Shown here: piece by piece, positions 1 to 4,787 of the stretch
How the letters are laid out: every line of letters starts with the position of its first letter
Position numbering within the stretch: the first letter of the stretch is position 1
Source of the DNA: Anaerotignum sp.
GTDB taxonomy: Bacteria; Bacillota; Clostridia; Lachnospirales; Anaerotignaceae
Assembly (NCBI GenBank): GCA_020024395.1
Contig: JAHHTV010000081.1
Span: 1-6,833, forward strand
Direction of reading: 5' to 3'
DNA length: 6,833 nt
Notes under the pieces: generated by a model
What the model saw: the letters and a program-made list of their open reading frames with translations, nothing else
The model's database searches: none
Told to the model about the DNA's origin: nothing
Translations under genes and position numbers: made by a program

Positions 1-241
1 GGTCTTTGTCCACAATGCACACAATATGTCCTGCCGTTTGTGCCAAGCTTTCAGCATATTCTTTTGCAAATGTGCCAAGCTCTCCAATGGGGGAGTATTT
101 TTTCAGTATAATTTCGCCTTCTCTATCTGTAAATATTTCCAATGGGTCGCCTTCTCTAATACGCAGTGTACGACGGATTTCTTTTGGTATCACCACTCTG
201 CCCAAATCGTCAATTCTTCTGACAATACCTGTTGCTTTCAT
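1..241 (-). CDS. spoVT: Stage V sporulation protein T (SpoVT), AbrB-family regulator, N-terminal part only
   Basis: Only the first 80 codons lie in the window; the gene runs off the left edge. The protein begins MKATGIVRRIDDLGRVVIPK, the typical start of a SpoVT/AbrB DNA-binding domain (about residues 1-50, swapped-hairpin fold). It continues through ILKKYSPIGELGTFAKEYAE, the linker into the C-terminal GAF-like domain of SpoVT, which separates it from short AbrB or Abh proteins. In Bacillus, SpoVT (about 178 residues) is made in the forespore under sigma-G and adjusts other sigma-G genes. The ATG at 241 is preceded by AAGGAGGG (252-259) at a 10-base spacing. It lies downstream of coaX but is separated by a strong terminator (350-389), so it should be its own transcription unit. 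Identity is very likely; the full length cannot be seen. Confidence 0.93.
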   Translation of the reverse strand, partial: MKATGIVRRIDDLGRVVIPKEIRRTLRIREGDPLEIFTDREGEIILKKYSPIGELGTFAKEYAESLAQTAGHIVCIVDKD

Positions 242-266
242 ATTTGTTTTGCCCTCCTTATTTTTG

Positions 267-284
267 CCAACAAATTTCTGTTGG
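267..284 (-). repeat. Short inverted repeat in the spoVT 5' leader
   Basis: The arms CCAACA (267-272) and TGTTGG (279-284) are perfect over 6 bp with a 6-base loop. They lie 7 bases before the ribosome binding site of spoVT. It could be a small RNA hairpin next to the Shine-Dalgarno sequence or a dyad bound by a regulator. Six base pairs alone are weak evidence. Confidence 0.35.
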
Positions 285-299
285 TTGTTTTTGCAAAAA

Positions 300-329
300 T
301 AGTATAAACCAAACAAAACAAAATTATGT
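300..329 (-). promoter_or_regulatory. Candidate sigma-G/sigma-F-type promoter of spoVT
   Basis: On the minus strand, TATACTA (300-306) matches six of seven positions of the forespore -10 consensus CATnHTA. ACATA (325-329) matches four of five of the -35 consensus GHATR, with an 18-base spacer. This agrees with the known sigma-G control of spoVT in Bacillus. The same -10 (TATACT) would also fit sigma-A at five of six, but no good sigma-A -35 lies at 16-18 bases. The surroundings are very AT-rich, so chance matches are possible. Confidence 0.4.
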
Positions 330-349
330 AAAAATACATTCCTTTACCA

Positions 350-389
350 AAAAATCTCTTGTCAAACACCAATTTCACAAGAGATTTTT
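350..389 (-). terminator. Intrinsic terminator after coaX, probably bidirectional
   Basis: A perfect 13-bp inverted repeat (350-362 with 377-389) encloses a 14-base loop. The arms contain CTCTTGT/ACAAGAG and end in A/T runs on both sides, so on the minus strand the stem is followed by a run of six T. It begins 3 bases after the stop codon of the downstream coaX and separates that operon from spoVT. Confidence 0.85.
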
Positions 390-391
390 AT

Positions 392-1162
392 TTATCCTTT
401 ATTTTTTTGATATAACAATTTCAATCCTTTTAATGTCAAAACAGGGTCTAACACATCGAATATTTTTCTATCTGGGTCAATCACTCTTGCCAAACCACCT
501 GTTGCAATCACCTTCATATTTGGCATATCCAATTCTTTTTTCAAGCTATCAATAATATATTTCGTTTGTCCAATATGTCCCAACACAAGTCCTGCTTGTA
601 TACTGCCAACCGTATTTTTCACCACAATGGATTTTGGCTTTTTAATTTCAATTTTTGGCAGTTGTGCAGCTCTTTGTGTCAATGCCTCTGCACAAATGGA
701 AATCCCTGGTGTAATCAAACCTGTGATAAATTCTGATTTTTCATTGATGACATCAAATGTATTTGCCGTACCATAGTCAATCACAACTGCTGGGCCACCA
801 TAAATTTCATTTGCTGCAACCAAATTCACAATACGATCTGCCCCCACACTTTTTGGATCATCTCTTTTGATGGCAATCCCTGTTTTCATACCCACACTAA
901 CAATCATTGGTTCAATATGAAAATATTTTCGTATGCCTTGTGTCAAAGAGTACATAATATCAGGCACAACCGAAGAAATGATAACTGCCTTAATATCTTT
1001 TGCATGCAATTCAGACGCATCAAACAACGAATGAATGAATATTCCTGTTTCATCTGCTGTTCTCACGCCTGCTGTCGCCATACGCCAACATTTTATCAAT
1101 TTTTCCCCTCGATATACACCCAAAACATAATTGGTGTTTCCCACATCAATTACCAAAAGCAT
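392..1162 (-). CDS. coaX: Type III pantothenate kinase (CoaX), downstream copy
   Basis: This 256-residue protein has the normal CoaX length and matches the family throughout. CoaX phosphorylates pantothenate with ATP to 4'-phosphopantothenate in the cytoplasm, the first step of CoA synthesis. Visible motifs are the first phosphate loop DVGNTN (6-11), the GADR motif (107-110) with the expected catalytic base Asp109, the second phosphate loop DYGTANTFD (129-137), and TGGLARVI (221-228). Both loop glycines are intact. One oddity is Asn134 where the family usually has Thr (GTATT). The ATG at 1162 has AGGAGG 8 bases upstream, and this site overlaps the TAG stop of the upstream coaX (TAGGAGG), implying translational coupling. 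The two copies are about 62% identical by hand count. With both glycines present, this copy is the better candidate for the active kinase. Confidence 0.93.
   Translation of the reverse strand: MLLVIDVGNTNYVLGVYRGEKLIKCWRMATAGVRTADETGIFIHSLFDASELHAKDIKAVIISSVVPDIMYSLTQGIRKYFHIEPMIVSVGMKTGIAIKRDDPKSVGADRIVNLVAANEIYGGPAVVIDYGTANTFDVINEKSEFITGLITPGISICAEALTQRAAQLPKIEIKKPKSIVVKNTVGSIQAGLVLGHIGQTKYIIDSLKKELDMPNMKVIATGGLARVIDPDRKIFDVLDPVLTLKGLKLLYQKNKG
645..670. repeat. 26-base exact direct repeat, copy 1 (shared by the two coaX genes)
   Basis: This stretch is identical to 1431-1456, 786 bases away and in the same reading frame. It encodes part of the conserved RAAQLPKIEI segment. It is the longest exact match noticed between the tandem coaX genes and marks them as paralogues by duplication. 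Confidence 0.85.
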
Positions 1163-1170
1163 TTCGGTTT

Positions 1171-1176
1171 CCTCCT
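1171..1176 (-). promoter_or_regulatory. Ribosome binding site of downstream coaX overlapping the upstream stop codon
   Basis: AGGAGG on the minus strand lies 8 bases before the ATG at 1162 and shares its first two bases with the TAG stop (1175-1177) of the upstream coaX. Ribosomes ending on the first gene therefore sit on the start site of the second, which should keep the two products in a fairly fixed ratio. Confidence 0.8.
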
Positions 1177-1948
1177 ATTTCCTGTTTTTGTTCTTTTCAT
1201 ATAACAAACGCAATCCTTGCAAAGACAAAACAGGGTCATACACATCGAATATTTCTTCATTTTCATCAATGACTCTTGCCAAGCCACCCGTTGCCACAAC
1301 CTTCATTTTTGGCATATCAAACCAATCTTTGATTTGTTCCACAATATAGCGTGCTTCTCCAATATGTCCAACCACAAGCCCTGCTTGTATGCTTTCCACT
1401 GTATTTTTTGTAATCAAGCTTGTCTGTTTGATTTCAATTTTTGGCAGTTGTGCAGCCCTTTGCGTCAATGCATCTGCACAAATCTGCATACCTGGTGCTG
1501 TAATCCCTGTCAAAAATTCGCCATTTTCACTCAACACATCAAATGTTGTTGCTGTGCTGTAATCAATGACAATCGCTGGGCCACCATATAATTCATATGC
1601 AGCCACCAAATTCACAATACGGTCTGTACCCATTTCTTTTGGATTTTCCATTCTCAAATTGATACCCGTTTTCATACCTGCCTTTACAACCATTGGTTCT
1701 TTTTGCAAATATTTTTTGATACCATTTAACAAAGAATACATCACATTTGGTACCACAGATGAAACCACCACCGCTTCTATATCTGCAATGGAAACTTCTG
1801 AATGTACAAACAACATACGCAACAACATACCTGTTTCATCAGATGTACGGTTATTCAATGTAGATAGCCGCCAATTTGCCACCAAGCAATGTCCATCAAA
1901 TACGCCCAATGTGGTATTGGTATTACTCACATCAATTACTAATATCAT
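1175..1948 (-). CDS. coaX: Type III pantothenate kinase paralogue with altered phosphate loops, upstream copy
   Basis: This is a 257-residue CoaX-family protein, full length and collinear with the downstream copy apart from one single-residue gap. Start: the ATG at 1948 (MILVIDVSNT) has TAAGGAGT at a 6-base spacing. An in-frame ATG at 2020 would add 24 residues that run through a terminator-like hairpin and match nothing in the family. The three key acidic residues remain (Asp6, Asp109 in GTDR, Asp129). Both phosphate-loop glycines are changed to serine: DVSNTN in loop 1 (Ser8) and DYSTATTFD in loop 2 (Ser131). These loops hold the ATP phosphates in the ASKHA fold, so activity may be reduced, shifted or lost. 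The intact reading frame and strong conservation elsewhere argue against a pseudogene. It may be a working variant, a regulatory partner, or one half of a heterodimer with the downstream copy. Confidence 0.88.
   Translation of the reverse strand: MILVIDVSNTNTTLGVFDGHCLVANWRLSTLNNRTSDETGMLLRMLFVHSEVSIADIEAVVVSSVVPNVMYSLLNGIKKYLQKEPMVVKAGMKTGINLRMENPKEMGTDRIVNLVAAYELYGGPAIVIDYSTATTFDVLSENGEFLTGITAPGMQICADALTQRAAQLPKIEIKQTSLITKNTVESIQAGLVVGHIGEARYIVEQIKDWFDMPKMKVVATGGLARVIDENEEIFDVYDPVLSLQGLRLLYEKNKNRK
1431..1456. repeat. 26-base exact direct repeat, copy 2
   Basis: Identical to 645-670; see that entry. Recombination between the two copies would remove 786 bases and leave a single in-frame hybrid coaX. 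Confidence 0.85.
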
Positions 1949-1981
1949 TTTTGTACTCCTTACCTCATTCTTTGTTTCGAC

Positions 1982-2014
1982 AAAAACGGCACGGGAATAC
2001 AGCCTCCCATGCCG
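1982..2014 (-). terminator. Terminator or attenuator hairpin between panT and upstream coaX
   Basis: On the minus strand a 10-bp GC-rich stem (2005-2014 with 1987-1996, one U-G wobble) with an 8-base loop is followed directly by five T (1982-1986). This is the form of an intrinsic terminator. It starts 22 bases after the panT stop codon and ends 33 bases before the coaX start. That leaves little room for a separate coaX promoter downstream of it, so it probably acts as a partial terminator that lowers kinase output relative to transporter, or as a regulated attenuator. Confidence 0.75.
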
Positions 2015-2036
2015 CATCATATCCGCATGATTTTAT

Positions 2037-2651
2037 TTATGCTTGCCTTCTGCAAACTGTTTTTGCCAATACTTTGCCAACCATTCCGCCTACCACGCAG
2101 CTTGCAGACATTTCCAATAAACCATTGATACCCACAAATGCAAATACAAACAGGAATGGATTGAGATTGCCAAATGTTGCGTTAATATCTTGTATCAAAG
2201 GTGTATTCCAGAAGAACAATAACAATACACTCATAAACAACACTGTATTCCAAAATGCTGCCAAAAATCCACCTGCAAAATAACAAACTGTTTTGGATTT
2301 GTCTATTTTATACAGCAATCTAAAACAAAATCCTGTCAAATATCCCATCAACATTCTGGTTGGGATACATAATATAAATGTCCCCACAGGATTTATGTTC
2401 AACAACGTGGTACTAAATATCGACGTCCCCATTAAAGCCTGCTGAAAACTTGTGGCACCAAATACAAATCCAAGCCAAAGCCCTGTACTTGGACCCATAA
2501 TCATTGCACCAATGGCAACCGGTATCATCATCAAAGAAATGTCAAGCCCCAGTGTATGAAAATACCCCAATGGCGTAAACGACATTACCAATAATACCCC
2601 TGTCAACAAACCTTTTGCGGTCAACTCTTTGGCAGATACTGCTCTATTCAT
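2037..2651 (-). CDS. ECF transporter S component, probably pantothenate-specific (PanT-like)
   Basis: This is a 204-residue very hydrophobic protein with about six membrane segments (roughly 12-28, 40-53, 57-77, 88-113, 121-148, 165-199). The segment from about 38 to 70, with IPVAIGAMIMGPSTG and a GFVFGATSF stretch, resembles the substrate-binding S components of energy-coupling factor vitamin importers, which work with a shared EcfA/EcfA'/EcfT module. That module is not in this window. Substrate is inferred mainly from context: the next two genes encode pantothenate kinases, a pairing expected for PanT. Because birA lies upstream, biotin (BioY) was considered, but the sequence did not look like BioY. 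The ATG at 2651 has AAAGGAG at a 6-base spacing, and a strong promoter lies at 2796-2823. The ECF S-component call is firm; the pantothenate specificity is moderate. Confidence 0.75.
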   Translation of the reverse strand: MNRAVSAKELTAKGLLTGVLLVMSFTPLGYFHTLGLDISLMMIPVAIGAMIMGPSTGLWLGFVFGATSFQQALMGTSIFSTTLLNINPVGTFILCIPTRMLMGYLTGFCFRLLYKIDKSKTVCYFAGGFLAAFWNTVLFMSVLLLFFWNTPLIQDINATFGNLNPFLFVFAFVGINGLLEMSASCVVGGMVGKVLAKTVCRRQA

Positions 2652-2789
2652 TTTTTTCTCCTTTCATTCTCATTCTTTCATGAGATATAAGATGATTTGG
2701 AAATGGTTATTTCACAAACTCACAATAGCTGCGGTATATCTGCCTTTTGGCATGACATCTTTACCATTTTTCGCTCATTTGTGTAATCA
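2652..2789 (-). promoter_or_regulatory. Long untranslated leader of panT with possible RNA structure
   Basis: From the predicted transcription start (about 2789) to the panT ATG is about 137 bases without a gene. Possible pairings on the minus-strand RNA are: AAAUGGU/ACCAUUU (2763-2769 with 2701-2707); a UGCC-AAAA-GGCA hairpin (2741-2752) inside it; CACAAA/UUUGUG (2778-2783 with 2713-2718), which crosses the first as a pseudoknot; and a UCUCAU/AUGAGA hairpin (2668-2685) three bases before the Shine-Dalgarno sequence. It matches no riboswitch class I could recognise. Several 6-7 bp pairings are expected by chance in AT-rich sequence of this length, so function is only suggested by leader length and gene context. 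Confidence 0.4.
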
Positions 2790-2795
2790 CCCTAT

Positions 2796-2823
2796 ATTAT
2801 AACAGCAAATCCATAGATTACAA
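2796..2823 (-). promoter_or_regulatory. Sigma-A promoter of the panT-coaX-coaX operon
   Basis: On the minus strand there is a perfect -10 TATAAT (2796-2801) with an extended -10 TG one base upstream (2803-2804). A 16-base spacer separates it from TTGTAA (2818-2823, four of six matches to TTGACA). The predicted start is near 2789. An extended -10 makes up for a weak -35. This is the clearest promoter in the window. Confidence 0.75.
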
Positions 2824-2825
2824 TA

Positions 2826-2852
2826 TTTTTTTGTGTTTTTTTGTTATTTTTT
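2826..2852 (-). promoter_or_regulatory. Phased A-tracts upstream of the panT promoter (UP-element-like)
   Basis: On the minus strand three A-tracts (A6 at 2847-2852, A7 at 2836-2842, A7 at 2826-2832) have centres about 10 bases apart, in phase with the DNA helix. They lie at about -37 to -63, just upstream of the -35 box. Helically phased A-tracts bend DNA, and AT-rich sequence here can bind the RNA polymerase alpha C-terminal domain. They also fill the space where a terminator of the upstream gene would be expected; no GC-rich hairpin is seen there. Confidence 0.6.
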
Positions 2853-2860
2853 ATACAAAG

Positions 2861-3235
2861 TTATTTCATATTTTCATTTTCTTCTGCCTGTTTGAGCAAT
2901 TTTGCTTTTACTTTTTCACCTTCTTCTGTGAAATATATTGCATACCACAATTCCAGTGCTTTCAAAAGTTCTTTTTGTTCTCTTTGCAAACGTTTGATTT
3001 CCAATTCTGCTCCAATATCATCAAAATCAAAATCATCTTCTCTTTTGACAGTTTCAAAATATAATGTACCTTCTTCTGAAAAACCCATCAAAAATGTACA
3101 GCCCAACTTTTGTGCCAACACCACACAAATGGTACGCACTTCTTCTTTGATGCTTTCTGGCAATGCTTGAAATTCTTTTTCCAAAAAATATTTTTGTTCT
3201 GTATAGCTTGCCGCTGCCAATACCATTTTTTCCAT
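2861..3235 (-). CDS. Conserved-looking small acidic protein of unknown function after birA
   Basis: This is a 124-residue soluble protein without membrane segments or a signal peptide. Residues 1-60 look like a small mixed domain (PESIKEEVRTICVVLAQKLG, then a strand-like FLMGFSEEGTLYFETV). A very acidic patch EDDFDFDDIG (66-75) follows, then a charged, probably coiled-coil helix (77-124). It resembles a small family found next to birA in Lachnospiraceae, possibly DUF6145, but that link is from memory and uncertain. The ATG at 3235 follows the birA stop immediately (TAAATG), and its ribosome site AGGAG (3247-3251) lies inside the last birA codons. It is thus co-transcribed and translationally coupled with birA. 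A start three codons later is also possible. No function can be assigned from sequence. Confidence 0.8.
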   Translation of the reverse strand: MEKMVLAAASYTEQKYFLEKEFQALPESIKEEVRTICVVLAQKLGCTFLMGFSEEGTLYFETVKREDDFDFDDIGAELEIKRLQREQKELLKALELWYAIYFTEEGEKVKAKLLKQAEENENMK

Positions 3236-4207
3236 TTATTTTATCACTCCTCGAATGGATACTTCCCCTGCATATACAACCTCTTTTTTGCCATTGTCTG
3301 CCCTTTTGACCAACAACTCACCATCTTCTGTAATATCCAGTGCTGTTGCTGCAAAAGGTTCTTTTGCAAAAACCGTTACTTCTTTTCTCAGTGTCATACA
3401 TTTTTTGCGATACGCTTCTAAAAAAGGTGCAAACGTCCCCGCTTCTACAAATGCATCATAATATCGTTCCAAAACTTCCATAATATTCTGTACTAATTTT
3501 TTGCGTGAATATGTTTGTCCACTTTCCAAATATAATGATGTTGCAATATCTTGCAAATCTGCGGGAAACGCTTTTGTATTTACATTGATACCAATCCCCA
3601 TCACAACAAAATGCACTTGTGTCAATTCGCAATCCATTTCTGTCAATATACCAACTACTTTTTTATGCCCAATATAAATATCATTGGGCCATTTGATTTT
3701 TGTTTTTAATTTTGTCATATTTTCCAACGCTTCGCAAACTGCCAAACCACCCAAAAGTGTCATCACAGAGGCTTGTGTTGGTGCAATCTGTGGACGCAGT
3801 AACACACTCATCCATATCCCTGTCCCAACAGGAGAACGCCAAGGCTTTCCACGTCTGCCACGTCCTGCCGTCTGCACCTCTGCCACTGCCAATGTACCTT
3901 CTTCTGCACCCTCAAATGCCAATTCTCGGATACGATTGTTTGTGCTGTCTGTTTCTTTCCAAAAATATACAGGATATCCCATTCTTTTTGTTTTTCTGCC
4001 TGTTTCCAATTCTCTTTTGTTGTACATGGTTTCTGGGTGTATCAAACGATAACCTTTGTTTGTCACCGCTTCGATTTCATACCCTTCTTGCCGCAACTTT
4101 TCAATTCCTTTCCATACAGCTGCACGAGAAACAGAAAGCATATTTCCAATCTCCTGCCCCGAAATAAAATTATCTGCCTGTCGCAATACATCTAGTATAC
4201 GATACAT
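3236..4207 (-). CDS. birA: Bifunctional biotin-[acetyl-CoA-carboxylase] ligase and biotin repressor
   Basis: This 323-residue protein has the layout and length of the Bacillus BirA. An N-terminal winged helix-turn-helix (about 5-56, with ISGQEIGNMLSVSRAAVWKG) should bind biotin operators. The central ligase domain has GRGRRGKPW (115-123), which closes over biotinyl-AMP, KWPNDI (172-177) and GILTEM (186-191). A C-terminal SH3-like domain ends in GEVSIRG (314-320). It activates biotin with ATP and transfers it to a lysine of carboxylase carrier proteins; with the HTH present it can also repress biotin genes. I chose the ATG at 4207 (MYRILDVLRQ), which fits the family start although its Shine-Dalgarno sequence (AAAGGCGGG) is weak and about 11 bases away. 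A TTG at 4255 would add 16 unmatched residues. No BirA operator-like palindrome was found in the window, so its targets lie elsewhere. Confidence 0.93.
   Translation of the reverse strand: MYRILDVLRQADNFISGQEIGNMLSVSRAAVWKGIEKLRQEGYEIEAVTNKGYRLIHPETMYNKRELETGRKTKRMGYPVYFWKETDSTNNRIRELAFEGAEEGTLAVAEVQTAGRGRRGKPWRSPVGTGIWMSVLLRPQIAPTQASVMTLLGGLAVCEALENMTKLKTKIKWPNDIYIGHKKVVGILTEMDCELTQVHFVVMGIGINVNTKAFPADLQDIATSLYLESGQTYSRKKLVQNIMEVLERYYDAFVEAGTFAPFLEAYRKKCMTLRKEVTVFAKEPFAATALDITEDGELLVKRADNGKKEVVYAGEVSIRGVIK
3247..3251 (-). promoter_or_regulatory. Ribosome binding site of the small acidic gene within the birA 3' end
   Basis: AGGAG on the minus strand lies in the codons for Arg-Gly-Val near the end of birA, 11 bases before the ATG at 3235. 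It supports the ATG that directly follows the birA stop and implies coupling of the two genes. Confidence 0.65.
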
Positions 4208-4275
4208 CTGTTTGATTTCCCGCCTTTCCAGAAAAAGCCGCCAGTAAACAATCAAAAATTATCCATAAAATTTCA

Positions 4276-4313
4276 AAAGGAGAATACTTTGAAAAATCAA
4301 GGTATTCTCCTTT
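4276..4313 (-). terminator. Terminator-like hairpin between the thioesterase gene and birA
   Basis: A perfect 12-bp inverted repeat (4276-4287 with 4302-4313; AAAGGAGAATAC on the minus strand) has a 14-base loop that can pair further through TTGA/TCAA. On the minus strand the stem ends in CCTTTT and is followed by GAAATTTT, a weak T-run; the opposite strand also has a T-rich flank. It likely ends the ftsH-thioesterase transcript. No convincing promoter was found between this hairpin and birA. Confidence 0.65.
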
Positions 4314-4368
4314 ATTATTTTCTGATGAAGATGCCCCGAACTCTGACGTCTTTTTGGTTACTTCATTT

Positions 4369-4770
4369 TTATTTTTTGCCTTTTTCGTTCACACGTCCCA
4401 AGAATTTTTTCAATTCAATAATAGCACGACCATGTGTACCTTCACAAATTTTATCTACTTCATCATACGCTTTTACGCTAAATGTCAACAATTTTCCATT
4501 CACTTCTGTAATTTCTGTTACCACACGCACTTTCATACCAACAGGTGTTGCAGCCAAATGTTTGAAATCAAATGTTGTGCCAACGGTTTCCCAACCTTCT
4601 GGCAAAAATGGTGCAACTGTACCGATTGCTGTACCTTCTATCCAAGAAAGCAATTTCGGAGAGGCAAACACAGGCACATTATCATTGCCAAAATGTGCCG
4701 CTGTGTCGACTTCTTCTACGATATATTCTCTTTCATAAGACATACCTGGTACAATGTTGTTAAATTCCAT
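4369..4770 (-). CDS. FlK-like hotdog-fold acyl-CoA thioesterase
   Basis: This 133-residue cytoplasmic protein has the size and signature of the FlK (fluoroacetyl-CoA thioesterase) family. The core AAPFLPEG-like segment (APFLPEGWETVGT, 53-65) leads into HLAATPVGM (71-79), a family hallmark. Aligning with Streptomyces cattleya FlK at a constant offset of five places its catalytic Thr42, Glu50 and His76 on Ser37, Glu45 and His71, so a plausible catalytic set is present with Ser in place of Thr. The family hydrolyses short acyl-CoA thioesters; fluoroacetyl-CoA itself is an unlikely natural substrate here. The ATG at 4770 lies 17 bases after the ftsH stop with GAAAGGGG at a 9-base spacing, so it is co-transcribed with ftsH. 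The substrate is unknown; removal of damaged or toxic acyl-CoA is one possibility. Confidence 0.85.
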   Translation of the reverse strand: MEFNNIVPGMSYEREYIVEEVDTAAHFGNDNVPVFASPKLLSWIEGTAIGTVAPFLPEGWETVGTTFDFKHLAATPVGMKVRVVTEITEVNGKLLTFSVKAYDEVDKICEGTHGRAIIELKKFLGRVNEKGKK

Positions 4771-4787
4771 AGATAAATTCCCCTTTC

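Noticed and set aside
1175..1948. Upstream coaX as a pseudogene
   Set aside because: The frame is intact at full length, the ribosome site is good, the key aspartates and most family motifs are kept, and the downstream gene depends on its stop for coupling.
1949..2020. A 24-residue N-terminal extension of the upstream CoaX starting at the ATG at 2020
   Set aside because: It would be translated through the terminator-like hairpin, lacks a family match, and the ATG at 1948 has a good Shine-Dalgarno sequence and the canonical MILVID start.
2652..2789. A known riboswitch (TPP, THF, preQ1, cobalamin, ZTP types considered) in the panT leader
   Set aside because: None of the conserved core sequences of these classes could be found by eye.
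2652..2860. A BirA operator controlling the S-component gene, which would suggest BioY
   Set aside because: No GTTAAC-type palindrome with a BirA-like spacing is present, and the protein does not look like BioY.
4208..4255. A 16-residue extension of BirA from a TTG at 4255
   Set aside because: No ribosome site precedes the TTG, and BirA proteins begin close to the winged-helix domain as at 4207.
4262..4303. A 13-codon open frame with a TTG start after AAAGGAG inside the hairpin before birA
   Set aside because: The Shine-Dalgarno-like sequence is an arm of the terminator stem, and the frame is too short and low in complexity to support.
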